Translations under genes and position numbers: made by a program
Part shown: one piece after another, positions 26,779 through 35,765 of the stretch
How the letters are laid out: each line of letters begins with the position of its first letter
Numbering within the stretch: the stretch's first letter is position 1
The notes under the pieces: model-generated
What the model saw: only the letters and a program-made list of their open reading frames with translations
Told to the model about the DNA's origin: nothing
Database searches by the model: none
Assembly: GCF_030411995.1 (NCBI RefSeq)
Contig: NZ_JASNRC010000009.1
Coordinates: forward strand, 124,001 to 188,000
Source of the DNA: Massilia sp. YIM B02769
GTDB lineage: Bacteria; Pseudomonadota; Gammaproteobacteria; Burkholderiales; Burkholderiaceae_D
Direction: 5' to 3'
DNA: 64,000 bases

Positions 26779-28773
26779 ATGCTCATCGGACGCTACGACC
26801 CAACGCTGGTGCTGGTCTCGGTGCTGGTCGCGATCTTCGCGTCCTATACCGCGCTCAGCGTGGCCGGCCGCGTGAAGCAGGCGCACGGCTATGCCAGCGT
26901 GGTCTGGACCGCCGGCGGCGCGCTGGCGATGGGCAGCGGCATCTGGGCCATGCACTTCATCGGCATGCTCGCCTTCAGCCTGCCGATCCCGCTCGGCTAC
27001 GACGTGCCGCTGACCCTGCTGTCGCTGCTGCTGCCGGTGCTGGTGTCCGGCATGGCGCTGTGGCAGCTGCGCGCGCCGGTGCTGCGCCCGCGCGACCTGG
27101 CGTCGAGCGCGCTGCTGATGGGCGTGGGCATCAATGCCATGCACTACACCGGCATGGCGGCGATGCGCATGTCGCCGGCCATCGAATACGATCCGCTGCT
27201 GTTTGCCCTGTCCGTGCTGATCGCCATCGGTTCCGCCGCCGGCGCGCTGTGGATCGCCTTCCGCCTGCGCCAGGGCGCGGCCGGGGCCTGGGTGGCGCAG
27301 TCGGCGGCCGCCGTGGTGATGGGCTTTGCCGTCGCCGGCATGCACTACACCGGCATGGCCGCCGCCGGTTTTCACGCGGACAGCGTGTGCCGCGCCGCCA
27401 CCGGCTGGATCAGCCAGCACAACCTGGCGCTGATCGTCACCGCCGTCATCGTCGGCCTGCTGGTCGTGGCCCTGCTGTTCTCGGTGCTCGATGCGCGCCT
27501 GCAGGCACGCGCCGCCAGCCTGGACGCCTCGCTGGCGATTGCCGAGGAACGCAAGGCGCTCTACCTGCAGGAGGTCGAGGCGCGGGTCGAGGCCGAGCGC
27601 CTGAACCAGCTGAAGGACGAGTTCCTGTCCACCGTCTCGCACGAGCTGCGCACGCCGCTGAACGCCATCCTCGGCTGGTCGCAGCTGCTGGCGCAGAAGG
27701 AATCGGTCGGTGACGACATGCTGCGCAAGGGGCTGGAGACCATCGAGCGCAATGCGCGTGTGCAGGTGCAGCTGATCGACGACCTGCTCGACATGAGCCG
27801 CATCCTGTCGGGCAAGGTGCGGCTCGACCTGCAGCCGGTGAAGCCGGCCGAATTCGTCGGCGCCGTGGTCGAATCGCTGCGCCCGACCGCGATGGCCAAG
27901 CGCATCCGCCTCGAGGCCGCACTCGACGAGGAGGCCGGCCCGGTGCTGGCCGATACCGGCCGCATGCAGCAGGTGATGTGGAACCTGGTGTCGAACGCGG
28001 TCAAGTTCACGCCAGGCGGCGGCCTGGTGGAAGTGGCGCTATGGCGCGCAGGCGAGCAGATCGCGATCCGCGTGCGCGACAACGGCCCCGGCATCCATCC
28101 CGATTTCCTGGCGCACGTGTTCGACCGCTTCCGCCAGGCCGACACCTCGACCACGCGCCAGCACGGCGGCCTGGGGCTGGGCCTGTCGATCGTGCGCCAG
28201 CTGGTGGAGCTGCACGGCGGCACGGTGGCCGTCAGCAGCGCCGGCGAAGGGCAGGGCGCGAGCTTCACCGTGCACCTGCCGCTGCAGCCGGCGCTGCCGG
28301 ACTGGAGCCTGGCGCCGGCGCTGCCGGGCGAAAAGCGCGAGACCGCCGCCCCGGCCGCCTGGCCCGACCTGTCCGGCATGCGCGTGCTGGCGCTGGACGA
28401 CGACGCCGATTCGCTCGAGGTGCTGCGCACCATCCTGCTGGGCGCCGGCGCCCAGGTGGCGGTGGCCTACACGGCGCAGGAAGCGCTCGACCTGCTGCAT
28501 GCGCAGCGTCCGCAGCTCCTGATCAGCGACATCGGCATGCCGGGCATGGACGGCTTCGAGTTCATCCGGCGCGTGCGCAGCATCGAGGACAGCGAATTGT
28601 GCATGGTGCCGGCGCTGGCCTTGTCCGCCTTTGCGCGCAAGGAAGACCGCGACCGCGCCTGCGCCTGCGGTTACACCGATTACCTGGTCAAGCCGGTGAC
28701 ACCAAGCCTGCTGGTCGAGGCGGTGGCAGCGCTGCGGCCTGCGGTGCAGGCGGCGCGCGCTGTCAAGTCCTGA
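26779..28773 (+). CDS. MHYT-domain hybrid sensor histidine kinase
   Basis: The protein has 664 aa. Seven N-terminal membrane helices contain three MHYT repeats ('MHFIGMLAFS', 'MHYTGMAAMR', 'MHYTGMAAAG'), a proposed copper-bound O2/CO/NO sensor. A coiled linker leads to HisKA with His288 in 'VSHELRTPLNAILGW', HATPase ('NLVSNAVKFTPGG', 'DNGPGIHPDFLAHVF', 'GGLGLGLSIVRQLVELHGG') and a C-terminal receiver with Asp584 in 'LISDIGMPGMDG' and a Lys in 'YLVKPV'. It likely phosphotransfers internally to the receiver. No response regulator gene is adjacent. A sequence 'TATACT' lies upstream near 26716. Confidence 0.92.
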   Translation: MLIGRYDPTLVLVSVLVAIFASYTALSVAGRVKQAHGYASVVWTAGGALAMGSGIWAMHFIGMLAFSLPIPLGYDVPLTLLSLLLPVLVSGMALWQLRAPVLRPRDLASSALLMGVGINAMHYTGMAAMRMSPAIEYDPLLFALSVLIAIGSAAGALWIAFRLRQGAAGAWVAQSAAAVVMGFAVAGMHYTGMAAAGFHADSVCRAATGWISQHNLALIVTAVIVGLLVVALLFSVLDARLQARAASLDASLAIAEERKALYLQEVEARVEAERLNQLKDEFLSTVSHELRTPLNAILGWSQLLAQKESVGDDMLRKGLETIERNARVQVQLIDDLLDMSRILSGKVRLDLQPVKPAEFVGAVVESLRPTAMAKRIRLEAALDEEAGPVLADTGRMQQVMWNLVSNAVKFTPGGGLVEVALWRAGEQIAIRVRDNGPGIHPDFLAHVFDRFRQADTSTTRQHGGLGLGLSIVRQLVELHGGTVAVSSAGEGQGASFTVHLPLQPALPDWSLAPALPGEKRETAAPAAWPDLSGMRVLALDDDADSLEVLRTILLGAGAQVAVAYTAQEALDLLHAQRPQLLISDIGMPGMDGFEFIRRVRSIEDSELCMVPALALSAFARKEDRDRACACGYTDYLVKPVTPSLLVEAVAALRPAVQAARAVKS

Positions 28774-28788
28774 GGTTCAGGCTTCGTT

Positions 28789-29373
28789 TTACGCTTTCAC
28801 GGCGAGGAATTCGCCCTTGCCGACCGGGACCAGGCTGGTGGTGAACGCGGCGTCCTTCTTCACCGCCTCGACGAAGTCCGCCATCTCGTGGGCATGCGAG
28901 CTGGCGTTGTCGACCACCAGCAGTCCGCCCGCGCGCAGCACGCGCCGCAGGTCAGGCCACCAGGCCAAATACAGGCTGCGCGCCGAATCGAGGAAGACCA
29001 GGTCGGCCGAAGCATCCGGCGCCTGTGCCAGCCAGGTGCCGGCCTCGCCTTCGATTTGCGTGATGATGTCGCCCAGGCCGGCCTTGGCGATGTTCGCGCG
29101 CGCCATCGCCGCCTTGTCCGCCGCCAGTTCGATGGTGGTGACCGCGCCGCCGATGGCGCGTGCGGCGTCGGCCAGCCACAGCGTCGAGTAGGCGTTCGAG
29201 GTGCCGATCCCCAGCACTCGGCGCGCCACGGTCGCCCGTACCAGCACGGACAGGAATTCGCCGGTGTCGGGTGTGATGTTCAGCATGCGCGTGCCGCTCT
29301 TGCCGACGGCGGCATCGTTGGTGTTGCCGAAGTCGGCGAGTTGTTCCAGCTGGCGTTGCAGGGCGAGATCCAT
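28789..29373 (-). CDS. O-methyltransferase family protein (SAM-dependent)
   Basis: The protein has 194 aa. The start ATG at 29373 follows AAAGGAAAACCAC. It contains the SAM motif 'RRVLGIGTSNAYSTLWLADAARAIGG' (G-x-G-T/S), 'VTTIELAADKAAMARANI' and 'ADLVFLDSARSLYLAWWPDL', with 'GLLVVDNASSH' for the metal/acid region. This is the caffeoyl-CoA O-methyltransferase-like (Methyltransf_24/PCMT-like) class. Substrate unknown. Its 3' end converges with the kinase gene, leaving 15 bases between stops. Confidence 0.85.
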   Translation of the reverse strand: MDLALQRQLEQLADFGNTNDAAVGKSGTRMLNITPDTGEFLSVLVRATVARRVLGIGTSNAYSTLWLADAARAIGGAVTTIELAADKAAMARANIAKAGLGDIITQIEGEAGTWLAQAPDASADLVFLDSARSLYLAWWPDLRRVLRAGGLLVVDNASSHAHEMADFVEAVKKDAAFTTSLVPVGKGEFLAVKA

Positions 29374-29546
29374 GTGGTTTTCCTTTGGCGAGACTTGCTT
29401 ATCCTGCCACAAATGCATCGCCCGCGCTGTCGGGCCGGCGTTGTTATCGCACGTCCATACGCCCCCTTCGGCGGCATCTGCGGGTTCCCCTCCGGCAAGA
29501 AAGAAACGATAATCATCGTTTCCGGTTAGCGAACACAGGAGCAGTA

Positions 29547-31214
29547 ATGCAAGAGCACGACCATAGCGACGATAGCGAACACCGCGGTAACGCCCAGCCC
29601 GCCAGCCCGGGACGCCGCCGCATCTTCCAGGCCGCCGCCGCAGCCGGGATCGCCGGCAGCCTGCCGGCCGCCGCGCAGGCCGCATCCGCTGCGACAAAGC
29701 GCGCCGCCGCCAAGCCGGCCTCGCTCGATGCCAAGCTGAAGGCGAACGTCAAGAACGTGGTCGTGATCTACCTCGAGAACCGCAGCTTCAACAATTTGTT
29801 CGCCAATTTCCCCGGCCTGGCCGCGCCGCTGCCGGCCAGCGCGCCGCAGAAGGACCGCGACGGCTCCATCCTGCCGACGCTGCCGAAGATCTGGGGCGGC
29901 ATGGTGCCGGGCCGCCAGGACATCGGCGGCAAGGAATACCTGATCGGCGAAGACAAGATCGTGAACCTGCCGAACGGCCCGTGGACGCTGACCGACGGCG
30001 ACGGCAAGCCGCTGCCGGAAGGCCTGGTCACGCGCGACCTGGTGCACAATTTTTATCACAACCAGATGCAGATCAACGGCGGCAAGAACGACGGCTTTGT
30101 CGCCTGGGGCGACTCCGGCGCGCTGGTGATGGGCCATTACGGCGAGACCGACAAGCACCTGGGCCTGTGGCAGATCGCACGCGAATACACGCTGTGCGAC
30201 AACTTCTTCATGGCGGCTTTCGGCGGCTCTTACCTGAATCACCAGTTCCTGATCAGCGGCCGCACGCCGGAGTTCTTCAACGCCGCCGAGACCCCGGCCA
30301 AAAAGAAGATCGCCGTGCTGGAAGACGGTCCGCAGGGCACGCGCCTGGCGGTGGCGCCGGACTCGCCGAAGTCGGCGCTCGACGGCAAACCGAAGTTCGT
30401 GCATGCGGGCGCGATCACGCCGGACGGCTATGCCGTGAACACCATGGCGCCGCCGTATCAACCGAGCTGGGTGCGTCCGGCGCCGGGCGGCGACGCGAAT
30501 GTGGCCGACCCGAGCGACCCGTCGGTGCTGCCGCCGCAAAGCTACGACACCATCGGCGACCTGCTGTCGCGCGCGGGCGTGAGCTGGGCCTGGTATGGCG
30601 GCGCCTGGCAAGCGGCGATCGACGGCCGCGGCGCCGGCCAGCGCCCGAACTTCCAGCACCATCACCAGCCCTTCAACTACTTCAAGCAGTTCGCACCGGG
30701 CACGAAGGCGCGCGAAGAACACCTGCGCGACGGTGGCCTGGGCGACAGCCCGATCTCGAACAAGTTCATCGCCGACGTGGTGGCGGGCAAGCTGCCGGCC
30801 GTCTCCTTCTACAAGCCGCAAGGCAACCTGAACCTGCACGCCGGCTACTCGGACATCGAATCGGGCGATGCCCACGTGGCCAACGTGATCGAGCACCTGA
30901 AGAAGTCGCCGCAGTGGAAGGACATGGTGGTCGTGATCACCTTCGATGAAAACGGCGGCTGGTGGGACCACGTGGCGCCGCCCCAGGGCGACCGCTGGGG
31001 TCCGGGTTCGCGCATTCCGGCCATCGTGGTCTCGCCGCATGCGAAGAAAGGCGCCGTGGACCACAACTACTACGACACGACCTCGATCCTGCGCCTGATC
31101 TCGCGCCTGCACGGCCTGCCGCTGCTGGAAGGCCTGGCGCTGCGCGATGCGGCGTTCAAGGCGCGCGGCGCCCGCGGGCCGGGCGATTTGACGGCGGCGC
31201 TGAGCTTCCGCTGA
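29547..31214 (+). CDS. Acid phosphatase / phospholipase C family protein (AcpA-like)
   Basis: The protein has 555 aa. The twin-arginine-type signal 'SPGRRRIFQAAAAAGIAGSLPAAAQA' is followed by the phosphoesterase domain with 'VVVIYLENRSFNNLFANFPG' (metal-binding Glu-Asn), 'DGFVAWGDSGALVMGHYGETD', 'TLCDNFFMAAFGGSYLNHQF' and the C-terminal 'ITFDENGGWWDHVAPP' plus 'VVSPHAKKGAVDH'. This is the phospholipase C/AcpA family. The order and spacing fit the acid phosphatase branch; phospholipase C activity remains possible. Exported folded via Tat, so presumably periplasmic or secreted. The ribosome-binding site CAGGAGCAG precedes ATG. Confidence 0.9.
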   Translation: MQEHDHSDDSEHRGNAQPASPGRRRIFQAAAAAGIAGSLPAAAQAASAATKRAAAKPASLDAKLKANVKNVVVIYLENRSFNNLFANFPGLAAPLPASAPQKDRDGSILPTLPKIWGGMVPGRQDIGGKEYLIGEDKIVNLPNGPWTLTDGDGKPLPEGLVTRDLVHNFYHNQMQINGGKNDGFVAWGDSGALVMGHYGETDKHLGLWQIAREYTLCDNFFMAAFGGSYLNHQFLISGRTPEFFNAAETPAKKKIAVLEDGPQGTRLAVAPDSPKSALDGKPKFVHAGAITPDGYAVNTMAPPYQPSWVRPAPGGDANVADPSDPSVLPPQSYDTIGDLLSRAGVSWAWYGGAWQAAIDGRGAGQRPNFQHHHQPFNYFKQFAPGTKAREEHLRDGGLGDSPISNKFIADVVAGKLPAVSFYKPQGNLNLHAGYSDIESGDAHVANVIEHLKKSPQWKDMVVVITFDENGGWWDHVAPPQGDRWGPGSRIPAIVVSPHAKKGAVDHNYYDTTSILRLISRLHGLPLLEGLALRDAAFKARGARGPGDLTAALSFR

Positions 31215-31233
31215 TCCGATTTTCCGTACTCGC

Positions 31234-31270
31234 ATGGCCGGCCGGGCTTCCCGCGCCGGCCATTTTTTTT
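31234..31270 (+). terminator. Rho-independent terminator after the acid phosphatase gene
   Basis: Arms ATGGCCGGC (31234-31242) and GCCGGCCAT (31255-31263) are a perfect match and are followed by eight T residues. It is 20 bases past the stop. Confidence 0.88.
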
Positions 31271-31480
31271 ATATCCATATTCGTAAAAATGTTGCCAAGC
31301 GGCTAACGCGCGCTGGGTTCGCCAACGCGGCGATACACTGCGTTTTGGCTCGAATCTGTTGTCGTTCCGTTACCGCATTACGCGGTGCGGCAGGCCGGCA
31401 GACATACAGGCCGTGGCAACGTAATCGGAACGCCGGCACACGAGACGATGCCGGTTCCTACCCCAACCCAGGAGAGCATC

Positions 31481-32311
31481 ATGCAAAAAAATAAAGTATT
31501 GAAAGGTCTGCTCGCCGTTTCGACGGTCGCGGCCATGTTCGCAAGCTATGGCGTCCAGGCACAAACCCAGAGCGCAGCAGAAATGCAGAACCAGGCTGCA
31601 CAAACCGGCACCAACATGACCGGCAAGTCGGCCGCTGACGGCGCCGTCAACAACACCAACAGCCAGGGCATGGAAGACCGCAGCAGCCAGGTCGGTTCCA
31701 GCACCGCCGGCCAGACCGGCAGCTCGTCGTCTTCCTCGCACAGCGGTCATGGCATGAGCGGCAGCACCGGCGCCTCCAGCGCCGGCATGACCACCGAGTC
31801 GTCGTCGATGCAGTCGGGCGCCTCGGGCGCGGCCGGCGCCACCGCCAGCTCGAAGCTGGCCAAGGCCGACACCAAGGCCATCAACGACATGGCCATGGCC
31901 AACATGGCGGAAGTCGAAGCCGGCAAACTGGCACAAAGCAAGAGCCAGAACGCCGAGGTGAAAACCTTCGCCCAGCAAATGATCGACGACCACGGCAAGG
32001 CGCTGCAGGAAGTGCAGACCCTGGCGCAGTCGAAAGGCGTGACCCTGCCGACCGAGCTCGATGCCAAGCACAAAGCCATGGCAACCAAGCTGGAAAAAAT
32101 GACCGGCGACGCCTTCGACCGCGAATACATGAAGACCGGCGGCGTCAAGGCCCACAAGGACACCCTGGCCATGCTGAAGAAGCATGAAAAGAGCGCCAAG
32201 GATGCCGACGTCAAGGCACTGGCCGGCAAGATGATCCCGACCGTCGAACAGCACCTGAAAGCCGCCGAGCAGAACGCGACGGCCAAGTCGGGTACGACTT
32301 CAGGTAAATAA
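31481..32311 (+). CDS. DUF4142 family exported protein
   Basis: The protein has 276 aa. The Sec signal peptide 'MQKNKVLKGLLAVSTVAAMF' ends near VQAQ. A Ser/Gly/Ala-rich low-complexity region (about 30-125) precedes a DUF4142 four-helix bundle ('NDMAMANMAEVEAGKLAQSKSQN', 'VKTFAQQMIDDHGKALQEV', 'VEQHLKAAEQNA'). DUF4142 proteins are small, periplasmic or outer-membrane-associated and often stress-related. The ribosome-binding site CAGGAGAGCATC is strong. The gene is monocistronic: terminators sit before and after it. Confidence 0.88.
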   Translation: MQKNKVLKGLLAVSTVAAMFASYGVQAQTQSAAEMQNQAAQTGTNMTGKSAADGAVNNTNSQGMEDRSSQVGSSTAGQTGSSSSSSHSGHGMSGSTGASSAGMTTESSSMQSGASGAAGATASSKLAKADTKAINDMAMANMAEVEAGKLAQSKSQNAEVKTFAQQMIDDHGKALQEVQTLAQSKGVTLPTELDAKHKAMATKLEKMTGDAFDREYMKTGGVKAHKDTLAMLKKHEKSAKDADVKALAGKMIPTVEQHLKAAEQNATAKSGTTSGK

Positions 32312-32351
32312 GCGGACCGATCGGCCCTTGGGGCCGAGCCGACGCTGAAAG

Positions 32352-32383
32352 AGCACGTGTCCTTCGGGGCGCGTGCTTTTTTC
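32352..32383 (+). terminator. Rho-independent terminator after the DUF4142 gene
   Basis: The hairpin AGCACGTGTCC / GGGCGCGTGCT has a TTCG tetraloop and is followed by TTTTTT. It begins 40 bases past the stop. Confidence 0.88.
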
Positions 32384-32444
32384 GTTCTGGAAGGGTGAGG
32401 CGTCCTCCTGCCGCACCGGCGTTGCCTGGCTTATACTTCCAGGC

Positions 32445-33011
32445 ATGACCATCCCACGCTGCAGCTGGGCCAATCCGGCCAATCCCCGTTACCTCGACTA
32501 CCACGACCATGAGTGGGGCACGCCCTGCCATGACGAGAACCGCCTGTTCGAGATGCTCAATCTCGAGGGCGCGCAAGCCGGCCTGTCCTGGGAAACGGTG
32601 CTGAACAAGCGCGATACTTACCGTGCCGCCTTCGACGATTGGGACCCGGAAAAGATCGCTCGCTACGACGAAGCGAAAGTGGCCGAGCTGCTGGCCAATC
32701 CCGGCATCGTGCGCAACAAGCTGAAGGTGGCCGCCGCCATCAGCAACGCCAAGGCCTATCTCGCACTGCGCGCCGAAGGCCAGACCCTGGACAGCTACCT
32801 GTGGGCCTATGTGAACGGCAAGCCCATCGTCGGCGACTGGAGCGATGGCACGCGGCCGAGCAAGACGGCGCTGTCGGACCGCCTCTCGAAAGACTTGTCG
32901 AAGCGCGGCTTCAAGTTCGTCGGCTCGACCATCATCTACGCCTACATGCAGGGCATCGGCATGGTCGACGACCACGCGCCGCACTGCTTCCGTTACGCAG
33001 GCACGAAGTGA
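32445..33011 (+). CDS. tag: DNA-3-methyladenine glycosylase I (Tag)
   Basis: The protein has 188 aa, the usual Tag length. Tag motifs are 'RCSWANPANPRYLDYHDHEWG' (start, with zinc ligand Cys), 'FEMLNLEGAQAGLSWETVLNKRD' with the catalytic Glu, and C-terminal 'RGFKFVGSTIIYAYMQGIGMVDDHAPHCF' with zinc ligands His and Cys. It removes 3-methyladenine from DNA in base excision repair. The ATG at 32445 was chosen over an upstream frame since the family begins there. Its stop overlaps the mnmC-like gene start. Confidence 0.94.
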   Translation: MTIPRCSWANPANPRYLDYHDHEWGTPCHDENRLFEMLNLEGAQAGLSWETVLNKRDTYRAAFDDWDPEKIARYDEAKVAELLANPGIVRNKLKVAAAISNAKAYLALRAEGQTLDSYLWAYVNGKPIVGDWSDGTRPSKTALSDRLSKDLSKRGFKFVGSTIIYAYMQGIGMVDDHAPHCFRYAGTK

Positions 33012-34666
33012 ATCCGACGTCGTTCTGGCAGGGGCGAGCACGCTATACGGTGCTCGATACGCGGTATGGCGACGGCAGCCGGGTATCGGGATTGATCGAA
33101 GCCTGGCGCCGCGATCCGGCGCGGCCTGCACGCCTGCACATCGTGGCGCTGGCCGATGGCCTGCTGCCGGGGTTTCATCGCATTCCGCAATCCGATGATG
33201 CGGTCACGCTCGATTTGCTGAGTGCACCGCTCGATGCGGCGCTGGCGCAGCTATCGGCACGGATCGACTTTGCGTACCTGGCCCGGGTGCAGGGAATCGA
33301 CTTTGCCCGTGCACTGGCGCGACTGGTGGCGAGCGATGCGGTGCTGGCCGTCGATGCGCTCGATGACGAGCAGGTGGCCGCGCTGGCAGCGCAGGGCTTC
33401 GTGTTCGATGAGGACAAACGCGGCGCGCGCTTCGCCAGCCGTAAGCCGCGCCAGCCTTTGCCCGATGTTCCGCCGCGCCGCGCGGTGGTGATCGGCGCCG
33501 GCCTGGCCGGCTGCGCCGCCGCCCAGCGCCTGTGCGCGCGCGGCTGGCAGGTGACCCTGGTCGAGCGCCATCCGCAGGCGGCGATGGAAGCCTCGGGCAA
33601 CCTGGCCGGTATCTTCATGCCGCTGCTCTCGAAGGACGACAACATCCCGACGCGCCTGACCCGTGCGGCCTACCTGTACGCGCTGCGCTACTGGGACAGC
33701 ATCGGCGGCATCGGCCAGGCGATCGAGGGTGCGGCCTGCGGCGTGATGCAGCTGGCGCGCGATGCCGGCCACGCCGAGGCATCGCGCGCCATTGCGGCGG
33801 CAGGCACGACGCCGCCGGCGTTTGCCGAGTGGCTGGAGTCGCCGGAGGCCGAGGCTTTGCTTGGGCTGCCGGCACCCGATGGCGCCTGGCTGTTCCGCCA
33901 GGGCGGCTGGGCGCGTCCCGGCAGCGTGTGCGCGGCGATGATGGCGGCCTGCGGTGAACGGCTGACGGCGCGATTCGGTGTCGGCAGTGTCACGCTGGAA
34001 CGTGAAGGCGATGCGTGGCTGGTACGCGCGGCCGATGGCGCTGTTGTCGCGCAAGCGCCGACCGTGGTGCTGGCCGGTGGGGCGGCATCCGGTGCTTTCC
34101 CGCAGGCGTCGCGGCTGCCGCTATCGGCGTTACGCGGCCAGGTCACGCATCTGGATGCTTCCACATTGCCGGCGCTGCCGTATGTGCTGTGCCGCGAAGC
34201 CTACCTGACGCCGGCGGCGAATGGCGTGGCCTGCGCCGGCGCCACCTACGATCTCGACGCCGATCCAGCCTTGCGCGCCGCCAGCCAGCAGGAAAACATC
34301 GAACGCCTGCAGGCACTGGTTTCGAACCCGGAGGCGGGCCGGGATGCACCGTTGCAGGGCCGCGTCGGGTTTCGCTGCGTGGCGCCGGACCGCCTGCCGC
34401 TGGTCGGTGCGCTGCCTGATTTCGATGCCGCCGGCACCACTGAACGTCTACGCGATGTGCCGCGCTATCCCGGTCTGCATGGCCTGCTCGGCTACGCCTC
34501 GCGTGGCCTGATCTGGGCGCCGCTATGCGCCGAACTGCTGGCGGCGCGCCTGGAAAACGAGCCGCTGCCGTTGGAGGCCAGCCTGGTCGATGCGCTTGAT
34601 CCGGCGCGTTTCGTGTTGCGCGCGCGGCGTAACAGTCGTCAATCTTGTTTAACTAGACAAGTTTGA
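33008..34666 (+). CDS. mnmC: MnmC-like FAD-dependent tRNA wobble-uridine oxidase with degenerate N-terminal domain
   Basis: The protein has 552 aa from GTG 33008, which overlaps the tag stop by four bases. The C-terminal about 400 residues form the MnmC FAD domain: 'AVVIGAGLAGCAAAQRLCARGWQVTLVERHPQAAMEASGNLAGIFMPLLSKDDNI', '...LRGQVTHLD', 'GRVGFRCVAPDRLPLVGALPDF', 'GLLGYASRGLIWAPLCAELLAARL'. It removes carboxymethyl groups from cmnm5s2U34. The N-terminal region is only about 150 residues instead of about 250 and keeps a vestigial 'YTVLDTRYGDGSR' where active MnmC has a GxG SAM loop. The methyltransferase half is therefore probably inactive or lost. The last 12 codons (from 34631) abut the accessory array and may be altered. 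Confidence 0.85.
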   Translation: MNPTSFWQGRARYTVLDTRYGDGSRVSGLIEAWRRDPARPARLHIVALADGLLPGFHRIPQSDDAVTLDLLSAPLDAALAQLSARIDFAYLARVQGIDFARALARLVASDAVLAVDALDDEQVAALAAQGFVFDEDKRGARFASRKPRQPLPDVPPRRAVVIGAGLAGCAAAQRLCARGWQVTLVERHPQAAMEASGNLAGIFMPLLSKDDNIPTRLTRAAYLYALRYWDSIGGIGQAIEGAACGVMQLARDAGHAEASRAIAAAGTTPPAFAEWLESPEAEALLGLPAPDGAWLFRQGGWARPGSVCAAMMAACGERLTARFGVGSVTLEREGDAWLVRAADGAVVAQAPTVVLAGGAASGAFPQASRLPLSALRGQVTHLDASTLPALPYVLCREAYLTPAANGVACAGATYDLDADPALRAASQQENIERLQALVSNPEAGRDAPLQGRVGFRCVAPDRLPLVGALPDFDAAGTTERLRDVPRYPGLHGLLGYASRGLIWAPLCAELLAARLENEPLPLEASLVDALDPARFVLRARRNSRQSCLTRQV

Positions 34667-35033
34667 TCGGCGCTGTAATCGGATGACCACATGAGTTGAA
34701 GAAGCTACCTCCTGCAAACCCTTCGGAGGAACGCTCGACAATTTCTCTGGCCGTAGCGGTAGACACCAAACGTTCTTCCTTTGGTGATAACTTCACGCGC
34801 CACCACCGACCGGATCGACTGTAATGCGGCCATTCAATGAGGTAGCAGAGCCACAGATCACCACAGCGCTTGCAAGTCGAAACAGAGATCTCGGCGCCGT
34901 GCTTGTCTTCGCCAATGTCCACGGTTTGGTAATCCGCGAAATGAAACGGCGGTACCTTGCAGGAGCATGAGCGCCGGGTGGCCGCTGTATCTATCCCTCC
35001 GGGAAAATTGAGAAAGCGTCTTACAATGTTCAT
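34653..35033 (-). CDS. Hypothetical small cassette protein with CxxC motifs (array 1)
   Basis: The protein has 126 aa from ATG 35033 (an in-frame ATG at 35054 adds seven residues). The sequence 'CSCKVPPFHFADYQTVDIGEDKHGAEISVSTCKRCGDLWLCYLIEWPHYSRSGRWWRVKL' has CSC and CKRC pairs that could bind zinc. No family was recognised with confidence. GC is lower than flanking genes. The gene's 3' end overlaps the mnmC end by 14 bases on the opposite strand. A two-hairpin repeat (35071-35127) lies just upstream in the orientation seen at every cassette. Size, lack of a signal peptide and context resemble orphan immunity-type genes, by inference. Confidence 0.65.
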   Translation of the reverse strand: MNIVRRFLNFPGGIDTAATRRSCSCKVPPFHFADYQTVDIGEDKHGAEISVSTCKRCGDLWLCYLIEWPHYSRSGRWWRVKLSPKEERLVSTATAREIVERSSEGFAGGSFFNSCGHPITAPIKLV

Positions 35034-35070
35034 GATGTTACTTTCGTAAGGCATGACACAGTAACCATGA

Positions 35071-35127
35071 TCTGCTTCCGAGCGATTGCGGATTTTTTGT
35101 CGCGTCCGCTAACGACCCGAAGCGGCT
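35071..35127 (-). repeat. Two-hairpin cassette repeat, copy F
   Basis: Read on the minus strand, hairpin 1 is 35127-35104 and hairpin 2 is 35092-35071. Hairpin 1 has a CGACCC/GGGTCG loop core and arms AGCCGCTT/AGCGGAC-like. Hairpin 2 begins TCCGCAATCG and ends GAAGCAGA. Both match copies in the second array. It sits 6 bases after the stop of the upstream gene (35134) and 37 bases before the next start (35033). Confidence 0.78.
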
Positions 35128-35133
35128 TACGCA

Positions 35134-35598
35134 TTAGCAGCCTGCCGGGCGAGTCGATCTGTTCTCCCGAGCGGGATCATGCGGCCGGCAATAGCCTGCG
35201 TGATGCACGATACCAGCGGCCCTGCCTTCCGCGTGAATGGTCACGGTCAGGCTGAACTGGTCACCCCATTGCGGCTTGTAATAACTGACCCTTGGCCAGG
35301 GTGGAGGTGCGAAGTCGAGCGTGATGCGTGCCACCGTGACTTCCTCAAGGCGGATTCCCGAGAGGTCTGCCAACTTGACAACGAGGTGGCGATAGCGCGC
35401 CAGTACAGGTGCGAACGCGGACGAGGCGGGGTAAATGGATGACTTCAGCACATCGAGCATTACCGTGGTCCGACCATACTGCTCGGCTAGCGAACGCAGT
35501 TTGCCGATTGACCAGTAACCATCCAGATCGTTGTTCCGACTGGCGAATGAGCCGCACAATCCGCTGGCGATATTCGTCAGGTGCGCCTCTTTAGACAT
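35134..35598 (-). CDS. Hypothetical cassette protein (array 1)
   Basis: The protein has 154 aa from ATG 35598 ('MSKEAHLTNIASGLCGSFASRNNDLDGYWS'); a GTACACCAAATTG-side start at 35634 is less likely. The middle, 'SAFAPVLARYRHLVVKLADLSGIRLEEVTVARITLDFAPPPW', and a tail rich in Pro/Arg do not match a family I recognise. It has no signal peptide and no membrane helix. A repeat copy lies on both sides (G at 35728, F at 35071), so the gene is a discrete unit in the array. Several opposite-strand frames overlap but none has a better start site. Confidence 0.6.
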   Translation of the reverse strand: MSKEAHLTNIASGLCGSFASRNNDLDGYWSIGKLRSLAEQYGRTTVMLDVLKSSIYPASSAFAPVLARYRHLVVKLADLSGIRLEEVTVARITLDFAPPPWPRVSYYKPQWGDQFSLTVTIHAEGRAAGIVHHAGYCRPHDPARENRSTRPAGC

Positions 35599-35727
35599 AC
35601 ATCCGTTCCCGTTCCAATCAATTTGGTACACCAAGTCGAGCCGCGAAGGACCGCTTCTGATTGAATTCCACCGTTTGACTCAGCATAGCAGGTTGCCGAG
35701 CTCGAAACGTTTCACGCTCTCACAGCC

Positions 35728-35751
35728 GGCTGCTATCGACCAACTGCTGAC
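35728..35751 (-). repeat. Two-hairpin cassette repeat, copy G (hairpin 1 clear, hairpin 2 eroded)
   Basis: Read on the minus strand this is GTCAGCAGTTGGTCGATAGC plus AGCC, the hairpin-1 pattern with a GGTCGA core. It lies 14 bases downstream of the ankyrin gene stop. Further hairpin-2-like sequence in 35670-35727 is too diverged to delimit. Confidence 0.6.
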
Positions 35752-35765
35752 GTTCGCTTCTTGCG

